From VAZQ01 sp963821505 (GTDB lineage Bacteria > Pseudomonadota > Alphaproteobacteria > Rhizobiales > Xanthobacteraceae), in assembly GCA_963821505.1 (NCBI GenBank), contig CAWGEH010000010.1, forward strand, positions 451,094 through 515,093: 64,000 nucleotides of DNA, written 5' to 3'. The first letter of the stretch is position 1. Every line of letters begins with the position of its first letter. The translations under genes were made by a program, and so were the position numbers. Of this stretch, positions 9,182 to 16,835 are shown one piece after another. Below the pieces are notes generated by a model, which worked only from the letters and a program-made list of their open reading frames with translations, searched no databases and was not told the origin of the DNA.

Positions 9182-9516
9182 ACGGCGGGCTCCATGCCTA
9201 CGCGCTGCTGCTCCTCGTCGGTTTTCTGCCCAATGAGGTCTGGCGCCTGCTCGGGCTCGTCGTCGCGCGTGGGATCAACGAGGAGTCCGAGTTCTTCATG
9301 TGGACGCGGGCGGTCGCGATCGCGGTGCTGGCCGGCGTCATCGCCAAGCTCATTGCGTTCCCGCCGGGGACGCTCGCCGACGTGCCGCTGAGCATCCGCC
9401 TCGGCGCGATCGCCTGCGGCTTCGTCGCCTTCCTGCTGGTGCGCCGGTCGGTATTTGCCGGCGTTGTCGCCGGCGAGGTGGTGCTTACGCTGGGCGCGCT
9501 CGCGCATGGGATTTGA
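9178..9516 (+). CDS. azlD: AzlD family inner-membrane protein (exporter small subunit)
   Basis: A 112-residue protein with about four hydrophobic helices and the family pattern LLLVGFLPNEVWRLLGLV. The ATG overlaps the azlC stop (ATGA at 9178-9181), so the two are produced together. The longer upstream reading in this frame (from 8596) is antifamily Arg-rich sequence overlapping azlC and is not used. A GGCCG/CGGCC stem with a T7 run at about 9540 follows and may be the terminator. Confidence 0.85.
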   Translation: MNGGLHAYALLLLVGFLPNEVWRLLGLVVARGINEESEFFMWTRAVAIAVLAGVIAKLIAFPPGTLADVPLSIRLGAIACGFVAFLLVRRSVFAGVVAGEVVLTLGALAHGI

Positions 9517-9678
9517 AGGCCGAGCGGCCGCGTAGATCCTTTTTTTCGAACCGTCGGCGCCACTGCGGTGGCCCCGCCCGTGCAGGCGGGCGGCCGCCGC
9601 CGGCAAGCAAACAACAGTGTGAAACGGCTCACGCTGCCGGATTTGCTGCGGGGGTACGACAGCGGTGGGGCCGAATGG

Positions 9679-9960
9679 ATGGAGTCCCCACCGATGCGCA
9701 CATCAATCGAATCAACGCCACCGCCCGATGCCCCTCCCGCTTTCCGCTGGTGGACCTTCGGCGTCCTGATTCTCTACAGTGCATCACTGCTGGTCTTCTG
9801 CGGGTTCGTGACCGTGCAGGAATACTCCTCGAACGATGGACCGCAGATCGGCTGGGCGGCCGCGAATCCGCCGCATCTGGCGATCGCGCCTTTCCGACTT
9901 GCCAATGTCGCATTGCCCGGACCGCCGCCGCGGATGGTGTGCTACCAGGTGGCGGACTGA
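9679..9960 (+). CDS. Small single-span membrane protein, unknown
   Basis: About 93 residues. One clear transmembrane helix (WWTFGVLILYSASLLVFCGF) is preceded by a Pro-rich N-terminus and followed by a polar tail ending PPPRMVCYQVAD. A GGTGGGG lies just before the start; an ATG at 9694 is an alternative. No family is recognised. Codon use fits the neighbours, but evidence is limited to the open frame and the helix. Confidence 0.4.
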   Translation: MESPPMRTSIESTPPPDAPPAFRWWTFGVLILYSASLLVFCGFVTVQEYSSNDGPQIGWAAANPPHLAIAPFRLANVALPGPPPRMVCYQVAD

Positions 9961-10239
9961 TCCGTTGGGATGAGCGGCATCGATCGCGGTTGCGGCGATC
10001 TTGATGCTCCGTGACCCGCTTGAACCCTTTGATGCTTTGATGGCGCCCGGGCATCCGGGGTCGGCGGCCCGGCCTGGCCGGGCGACCGTGGCGCCGCGCC
10101 GCCGCGGCGCGTGCCCCCTGAAGAAACCGGCGCGTCGAATTTTTTCTGACCTCTGTGAACTGCCTCGCCCTCACACCAGGCCGGCGGTGGCATCACCCCC
10201 TGCGAACGGTGGGCAACCTAAATGGATGGAGAAGCGACG

Positions 10240-10707
10240 ATGCGAATGTCGGTCATCAAATACGCAGCGGGGCTCTGGCAGCGCAGAAATGTCGGTGCCG
10301 TCCTGCTTGCCTTGCTGGCGACGGGAGCCATCGGCGGATGGGGCCTTTCGATGACATTCGCCAGCCGCGCCGCGGCGGTCGAGCCCTTCTACGAGATCGA
10401 GACGAAGGCGAGTCTCGTCGGCTCCTACCAGGTGACCGGCACCGACTCCGACGGCACGCCTTATGTCGGTGCGCACATCGTCGACGTCTCGCTGGCGCCC
10501 TCGGGCGCGGTCGAGCTTACCTGGGACGACGGCAAGGTCGTCGGCGTCGGCCACGTGGTCGGCAACGTCCTGGCGGTCGCCAGCCTGAACAAGAGCCGGA
10601 CCGCGATCCTGACCATGACCGTCAATTCCGATGGCTCGCTTGCCGGCAAGTGGTCCCGCCGCACCGACCGCGGCCACCAGGGCACCGAGACGTGGGTGAA
10701 GAAGTAG
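10240..10707 (+). CDS. Membrane-anchored or exported protein, unknown
   Basis: A 155-residue protein with one N-terminal hydrophobic segment (about 19-40) followed by a beta-rich domain containing GSYQVTGTDSDGTPYVG, VELTWDDGKVVGVG and SLAGKWSRR. Such repeats of short Gly-turn strands are typical of small secreted lipocalin-like domains of unknown role. The start at 10240 has GGAG 9-12 bases upstream; the in-frame ATG at 10222 does not. It converges on the FkbM gene. Confidence 0.6.
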   Translation: MRMSVIKYAAGLWQRRNVGAVLLALLATGAIGGWGLSMTFASRAAAVEPFYEIETKASLVGSYQVTGTDSDGTPYVGAHIVDVSLAPSGAVELTWDDGKVVGVGHVVGNVLAVASLNKSRTAILTMTVNSDGSLAGKWSRRTDRGHQGTETWVKK

Positions 10708-10762
10708 CGGTCGCTCGCCGTCGCTCGCGTGGCGGCCACCCGGTTGCGTTAGACTTGTGCGC

Positions 10763-11617
10763 TCACCCACTGCGCTGCAGGATCTCGATATATTCCTGGA
10801 GGGCTCCGGCAGGCAGCACCTTGCGTTGCTCCAGCAAAGCGACGCAACGGCCGGCCAGATCGAAGCTGTCGTAGCACGAATGCGCGATCAGACACAGATG
10901 CTTGAGCTGATCGCTGGACATGCCGTCGGCGTGAATAAAGTCGCGGACGTAGACCAAATCGGCCTCGAGCAGCTGATTGAGCGGCTTGGTCGGGTCTGCA
11001 ACGAACTGTAGCGGAGCGATCGGCCATTTCTTGAGCGCTGCGAAGGCATGGGGAATGAACCCTTGCGCCCGCAGCTCTTGATCGACCTGGCCGAAAGAAG
11101 GTTGCCCTTCGTAGAGATTCACGAACTGCAACTCGGTTTGGACAGCCACGGTATTTTTCAGCTTTTCTCTGCCATGGACGAACACCGCGAGCTCTCCGCC
11201 CTGGACATCGATCTTGAGGAAATCGACGTCGTCGACTTCGTCGAGATCGTCCAGGCGCCGTGTCTGGATCGGTATTTGGCTCACCACGCGGGCATTGTTC
11301 TTGAAGAAGCTGAAGACCTCGAGCGCGGCCACGCTCGGCACGAATATGCTCGTCCACCCGGGATAGGCACACAGATTGAGCGTGTGCTCCTGGCCGTCGC
11401 CGACCGCATAGGGCAAGTAGGCCTCGTTGGCTCCCTTCTTGAGATTCAATTCCGCCAGCGCGGACGCTTGCGGTTCGAAACCGGTGATGCGGCAAAGTCG
11501 AGCATCCAGAAGCGGCCGGTAAGGGGGCGCGCCGTCGATCGGATTGGCGCCGATGTCCACGACATGAGTCAAACGGCCCAGGCTCAGGAGGCGCGCCAGA
11601 TCATGAGAAGTCGACAT
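10763..11617 (-). CDS. FkbM family methyltransferase
   Basis: A 284-residue SAM-dependent methyltransferase. The SAM-binding loop is THVVDIGANPIDG (about 17-29), followed by the acidic strand ending GFEP, and the later FLKIDVQGGEL segment is the family signature. FkbM-type enzymes O-methylate sugars or polyketides. It is followed (on its strand, upstream) by a glycosyltransferase-like gene, which fits methylation of a surface glycan. The C-terminal ~60 residues are helical and not part of the core fold. Confidence 0.82.
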   Translation of the reverse strand: MSTSHDLARLLSLGRLTHVVDIGANPIDGAPPYRPLLDARLCRITGFEPQASALAELNLKKGANEAYLPYAVGDGQEHTLNLCAYPGWTSIFVPSVAALEVFSFFKNNARVVSQIPIQTRRLDDLDEVDDVDFLKIDVQGGELAVFVHGREKLKNTVAVQTELQFVNLYEGQPSFGQVDQELRAQGFIPHAFAALKKWPIAPLQFVADPTKPLNQLLEADLVYVRDFIHADGMSSDQLKHLCLIAHSCYDSFDLAGRCVALLEQRKVLPAGALQEYIEILQRSG

Positions 11618-11779
11618 GGACTCACATTCGCAATCGGCGTAGCCGGGATAGAGCCTTAAACGCGTTCACGTGCGTCTTCGGCGCGCTATGGCGAAATCCG
11701 GGGTCGTGCCGCGCGGCAAGATCGCCCCGCATTTCGCTTCGCTCCATGCGGGCCCCGAATTCCATGCGGGGGTGCAGCC

Positions 11780-12559
11780 TCACCAGCGCCCCTGCACGCG
11801 CAGGCTTTCGGCGAGATCGCCCCTGAACATATGCTGGCCGAGATGCATGAGCTTGCAGTCGAGATCGACCCAGATCTTGCCGCCCATGTCGCGCCAGCGC
11901 CGGCAGAAGGCGAAGTCCTCCGAGAGATATCTCCCGGAATCGGGATCGACCATGCAGTCGAAGAAGCGCCAGTGCAGATGCGCCTGCGGATGGTTGGGCG
12001 GGCCATCCGGGACGTAGTTGAGTTCGGGATAGTGTTTCATCATCGCCAGGAACACCTGGCGCTTGATCACCATGAAGCCGGTCGGCGCCTCCGCCACCTC
12101 GACGAAGCCGTCGCTGTCAGCGTACTGGCTGACCTTGGTCTTGCCGTGCTCGATCGGATTGAACGGATACTCCGTGTACGCGACCTCGAACTGCTGCTGC
12201 GTCATGCCGGCGGGCAGGCCCTCGGCCGGCCACTTGAAGTTCTTCATCGGGTAGACGCCGGCGGCGACGTCGCGGTCGGAGAGCAGCAGGCGGAACACCG
12301 ACTGCGAGCTGAACGCGATGTCGGAATCGATCCAGAACAAATGGGTGAAGTCCTCGGACAAAAACTTGATCACGATCTTGTTGCGGCCGCGCGGGATCAG
12401 GCTTTCGCTGTGGAGATGCAGGATGCAGGGCAGGCCGAGATGCGCACTATCCAACGTCAGGCTGAAGATGCTCGCGACATAGTTCATGGTGACCGCCGAG
12501 ATGTAGCAAGGGGTCGCGAACATCACGCGCATCGATTTCAGGGCTGAGGCGGGCAGCAT
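11780..12559 (-). CDS. Glycosyltransferase-like protein (GT-A fold, unknown acceptor)
   Basis: A 259-residue cytoplasmic protein. The segment THLFWIDSDIAF has the DxD metal/nucleotide-sugar motif expected in GT-A enzymes, and RGRNKIVIKFL precedes it as in small GT2/Anp1-like proteins. A later region, GRYLSEDFAFCRRWRDMGGKIW, matches the usual acceptor-side acidic (ED) motif. The start at 12559 is chosen because it has AAGG upstream; frames reaching 12619 are also open. Together with the FkbM gene it may decorate a glycan or one of the neighbouring adhesins (inference). Confidence 0.65.
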   Translation of the reverse strand: MLPASALKSMRVMFATPCYISAVTMNYVASIFSLTLDSAHLGLPCILHLHSESLIPRGRNKIVIKFLSEDFTHLFWIDSDIAFSSQSVFRLLLSDRDVAAGVYPMKNFKWPAEGLPAGMTQQQFEVAYTEYPFNPIEHGKTKVSQYADSDGFVEVAEAPTGFMVIKRQVFLAMMKHYPELNYVPDGPPNHPQAHLHWRFFDCMVDPDSGRYLSEDFAFCRRWRDMGGKIWVDLDCKLMHLGQHMFRGDLAESLRVQGRW

Positions 12560-12643
12560 GTGTGGTGGCCTTATTGTGGGGTGAGCGGTGCGGCGGTCAG
12601 CCGCGAAAGCGTTGACCATTACGGAGGTCGCTGTGAGCCGGTG

Positions 12644-13279
12644 TCAAGGCTTCGGCGCTGCCGCCGGCGGAGGCTGCGGGGCGGCGGGCGCGGCCTGCCC
12701 GAACGAGACCGAGAGCGCGAACAGCCGCCAGCGGCCGTCCACCGGCGCAAACGCCATCTCGAAATTCACCTGCGTCGGCACCGACGGAAAGAACCCCGCC
12801 ATGTGCATCATGCCGTTGGCTTCGATCTGCGGCAGCAAGGTGAGCTGCGGGTCGATCACCGCCGCGCCCGAAAGGTCGATATTGTCCTTGCGCTGCTGGG
12901 CAAAGATTTCGGCCAGGCGCGCCGCACTGTTGGCCTGGAATCCCGGCGCGCCGAGATCGCGCAGCACCGTGTAGTTGCCGGTCTTGTTGGCCTGGTCGAG
13001 CGCGATGAGCGTCTCGCGGATCAGGATCATGACGCCGTTGCGATCGATCTGCGCCGGATGCGGCGCCGGCGGCGGCGCGGGCGGCTTCGGCTGGGTATGT
13101 GGCGGCGCGGCTTGCTTCGGCGCCTGCGCCTGCGCCGCCTGCTGCTGCTGGCTCGACCAAGTGACGAAGCCGAGCACGCCCGCTGCCGCCGCAACGATGG
13201 CCAGAGCGCCGACCGCCGCCAGGCGCGGTAGGGAACGCGGCAGCAAGAAATCGGTAGCGCGTGTTCCGGTCACGGTCAT
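12644..13279 (-). CDS. Single-span anchored periplasmic protein, unknown
   Basis: About 211 residues. An N-terminal basic stretch is followed by one transmembrane helix (LPRLAAVGALAIVAAAAGVLGFV), a Gln/Ala/Pro linker, and a folded domain with LIRETLIALDQANKTGNYTVLRDLGAPGFQ and FEMAFAPVDGRWRLFALSVSF, reminiscent of NTF2-like small domains. It ends in a Pro/Ala tail. The ATG at 13279 is used; the frame is open to 13336, which would collide with the unshifted reading of the adhesin upstream. Function unknown. Confidence 0.6.
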   Translation of the reverse strand: MTVTGTRATDFLLPRSLPRLAAVGALAIVAAAAGVLGFVTWSSQQQQAAQAQAPKQAAPPHTQPKPPAPPPAPHPAQIDRNGVMILIRETLIALDQANKTGNYTVLRDLGAPGFQANSAARLAEIFAQQRKDNIDLSGAAVIDPQLTLLPQIEANGMMHMAGFFPSVPTQVNFEMAFAPVDGRWRLFALSVSFGQAAPAAPQPPPAAAPKP

Positions 13280-13435
13280 CCGCTGCGTTGGTGCACCATC
13301 GCGCCGCCAGCTCGCGCTCATTTCAGCAGGCGACAATACCCTGCGACTTTGTCGCCTGCTACCACGCGAAGGTCACACCCCGCCCGAGTGCCGACACCAC
13401 CATACTGGGATCCGCTGGCAAATCCAGCATTCGGC

Positions 13436-16400
13436 TCACCAGAACAGGGCGACCCCGCCGCGGCCGCCCACGACCGAGGTATCGAAGCCCACGCCGAAGG
13501 ACCCGTTGGCCTGCACCTGATAGCTGCGCGTCTCGACAGGACGCCGGTCAGCCCGACGCCGGCGGCGCCGTGTCCGTCGTAGCTGGCGACGTTGCCGAAC
13601 ACGCCGACCTTGCGCCCCGGCGGCACTGCCGGCACGCCGCCCGCCGCCATCGCCACCGCGACGCCGTCGCGCAGCCGGCGGTCGTTGTCGTTGATCTGCG
13701 ACTGCAGGCCGCCGATCTGCGACTGGAATCCCGCGGCCATGCCCGAGAGCTGACCCACATTGGCCGCGTCGGTCGGGTTGACGCCGGCAGCGACGTTGGT
13801 GATGCGCCGCTCGCTGCCGGGCGCGCCCACCGACACGGTGTTGGCCACGTTGGCGACCGAGCCCGCGCCGAGCGCCACCGAGTTCGGTGCGCTCGCCACG
13901 GCGTTGGGTCCGAGCGCGGCGGAGAGCGAGCCGGTCGCGCTCGCGCCGTCGCCGAAGGCGGCGCCGCCGTTGCTTGCCGTCGCGGCGTTGCCGACCGCGA
14001 CCGAGCCGGTGGCGGATGCGCTCGTGCCGATGGCGATGGCGTTGGCGCCGGTCGAGGCGGCGTTCAGGCCCATGGCGATCGAACCGGATTGCGTCGCCTG
14101 CGAATTGGTGCCGATGGCGATGGCATTGTCTCCGCTTCCTTGCGCGTTCGAGCCCATGGCGAGCGCGTTGGCGCCGGTGGCCGCCGCCGCGGGACCGGTG
14201 CTGTTGGCCTTGAAGTAGTTGCTGAAGCCGCTGATCGTGCTGAGCTGGGTGTTGACCGCGCCGAACGCGCTGCCGACGTCGCTGTAGCTCGTGCCCTGGA
14301 TGGTGTAGCTCGGCGCCGTGAGCTGGCCGCTGGAATCGAGGCCGGCGCCGCCGCCGAAGGCGGCGGCCACGCGCTGGTTGGCGGTCAGGAGCTGGCCGCC
14401 GTTGACCGCATCGGTGCTTCCCGCCGCGAGCGTGCCGGCCGCGACGTTGACGATCTTGCGCTCGCTGCCGACCGCGCCGACCGAGACCGTGTTGGCGACG
14501 TTGGCGACCGAACCGGCGCCGATCGCCACCGCATTGCCTGCGCTCGCGACGGCGTTGGGGCCGAGCGCGGTCGAGAGCGACCCGGTCGCACTGGCGCCGT
14601 CGCCGAAGGCGGCGCCGCCGTTGGCGGCGGAGGCCGCGTTGCCGACGGCGACCGAGCCGGTCGCCGTGGCGCCGGTGCCGATGGCGATGGCGTTGGCGCC
14701 GGTCGAAGCGGAATTCTGACCGATCGCGATGGCGCCCGTCTGCGTCGCCTGCGCGCTGTCGCCCAGTGCCACCGCCGAGGCGCCGGTCGCGGTCGCGGCG
14801 ATGCCGCCGGCAAACGCGCGGGCGCCGCTCGCGGTCGTGCCCTGGCCGATCGCCGTCGCGCCGGTCGCATTGGCGGTGCTGGCCTGGCCGATCGCGGTGG
14901 TGGCGTCGCCATTGGCCAAGCTGCCCTGTCCCAACGCGCTCGCGGTGGCGCCGTTCGCGGTGCTGTTCTGGCCGGTCGCGGTCGCGTTGCTGCCGTTCGC
15001 GATGCTGCCCGCGCCCGTCGCAGTCGCGGTGGCGCCGTTCGCGCTGCTGCCCTGGCCGGTCGCGGTCGCTTGTGCGCCGTTCGCGCTGCTGCTCATGCCG
15101 GTCGCGCTCGCGTTGGCGCCGTTCGCGAAGGCGCCCATGCCGGTCGCGGTCGCGTTGTCGCCGTTCGCGCTGCTGCTCTGGCCGGTTGCGGTCGCGAAGC
15201 CGCCGTTCGCGCTGCTGCTCTGCCCCGTCGCGGTCGCGTTGCTGCCGTTCGCGCTGCTGCCTTGACCGGTGGCAGTCGCCAGCGAGCCGTTCGCGGCACT
15301 GTTCATGCCGGTCGCGGTCGTGTTGGAGCCGTTCGCCAAACTGCCGAACCCCGTCGCGGTCGCGAACAAGCCGTTCGCGAGACTGCTCTGGCCGCTCGCG
15401 GTCGCGTTGTCGCCGTTCGCGGTGCTGCTCTGGCCGGTCGCGGTCGCGCCGGAGCCGTTTGCGGTGCTGCTCTGGCCGGTCGCGGTCGCGAACAAGCCGT
15501 TCGCCGTGCTGAACGCGCCGGTTGCGGTCGCGGCGTCGCCGCTCGCGACGCTGCTCTGGCCGGTCGCGGTCGCGGTGATGCCGATCGCTTGGCTGCCCTG
15601 GCCGGTCGCGGTCGTTTGTGCGCCGTTCGCGAAGCTGCCCACGCCGGTCGCGGTCGCGAAGACGCCGTTCGCGCTGCTGGCCTGGCCGGTCGCGGTCGCG
15701 TTGGCGCCGTTCGCGAAGCTGGCCTGCCCGAACGCACTCGCGTTGGTGCCGTTCGCGGTGCTGTTCTGGCCTGTCGCAGTCGCGAAGTCGCCGTTCCCGA
15801 TGCTGTTCTGGCCCGTCGCGGTCGCGCTGGCGCCATTCGCGACGCTGCCCTGGCCGGTCGCGGTCGCGCTGGCGCCGTTCGCGGTGCTGCCCGACCCCGT
15901 CGCGGTCGCGGTGGCGCCGTTCGCCGTGCTGCCCTGGCCGGTCGCGGTCGCCGCCACGCCGTTCGCGATCGCGGTGTTGCCGTAAGCACTGGCGTTGGTC
16001 CCCGTCGCATTCGCGAGGAAGCCGGTCGCGGTCGCGTTGTCGCCGATCGCGAAGCTTGAAACGCCGGTCGCGGTCGCGGCAAAGCCGTTCGCGTTGCTGC
16101 CCGCCCCCGTCGCGGTCGCGAGGTTGCCGTTCGCAGTGCTGGCGAAGCCGGTCGCGGTCGCGAAGGCGCCATTCGCGACGCTGACCGCGCCGGTCGCGGT
16201 CGCTCGGATGCCATTCGCGAAGCTGGCCTGGCCGGTCGCGGTCGCTTGGGTGCCATTCGCCAAGCTGACCTGGCCGATCGCGGTCGCGGTGTCGCCGTTC
16301 GCGACGGCGGCCTCGCCATAAGCGGTTGCGCTGGCGCCGGTCGCACTCGCGTTCAGGCCGACCGCGGTAGAACCGGTGCCGGTCGAGGCTATGGCCGCGC

Positions 16401-16641
16401 AAGACGTCCCCGCGCTCAAGTCGGTGGCACTGGACTGGCATCCCGCGAACGCCGGCGCGGCGCCGAACACCGTCGCCATCCCGGCCGCCATCGCAAGCCC
16501 GCGCAGGGCGCCGCCGGCGAGCGCGCTCGCGCCCATGAGGCGGGCGCGCCGACCGACGGGAGTGCTGATCGCTCGACACGCGGCCGCGACTGCGTCGCCG
16601 CGCGCGATGCTTGGATTCGCCTCGAGCTTCCCCGCTTTCAC
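13436..16641 (-). CDS. Trimeric autotransporter adhesin 2 (YadA-like), anchor restored by one frameshift
   Basis: A surface adhesin of about 1070 residues after correction. The GTG at 16641 has GGGGGTC upstream, matching the site before the sister gene. The long signal region ends AAPAFA-GC. About 35 head repeats of 14 residues (pattern GQxSxANGxxATAT) follow, then two neck motifs (DAVNGGQL and DAANVGQL), a short coiled stalk, and the membrane anchor. In the reading used for the head the anchor breaks after GVGLTGVLS; one base missing at about 13535 shifts the frame, and the other frame continues ETRSYQVQ... to a terminal ALFW. Without correction the frame runs to 13318 with unrelated sequence. 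This is either a sequencing error or an inactivating mutation. Confidence 0.82.
14845..16320 (-). repeat. 42-base tandem repeats encoding the head of adhesin 2
   Basis: About 35 imperfect units of 42 bases, each coding 14 residues of the YadA-type left-handed head roll. On the plus strand the units read as runs of GGTCGCGGTCGC separated by variable codons. The low complexity keeps other frames open and makes the region prone to copy-number change. Confidence 0.85.
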
Positions 16642-16835
16642 GCCGACCCCCGAGCTCCCCAGTCGACTTCGTCGACGCGCCCCGCAAGGGTGTAAGGTGC
16701 TTGTAGGGATAACGCGAACCCCCTCGCCCAACAATGCTGGGGGCCGCTGCACACAACCCAGCGGACATATTTTTCCGCGCCGTTGCACGTTTGCTACATG
16801 GGCGATCCCATTGCATCGCATGTCTCGGCGTCGAA

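Noticed and set aside
13261..16059. Very long plus-strand open frame (932 residues) across the adhesin 2 repeats
   Set aside because: It is antisense to the 42-base head repeats, made of repeated Arg/Ala/Gly words; the low-complexity GC codons leave other frames open.
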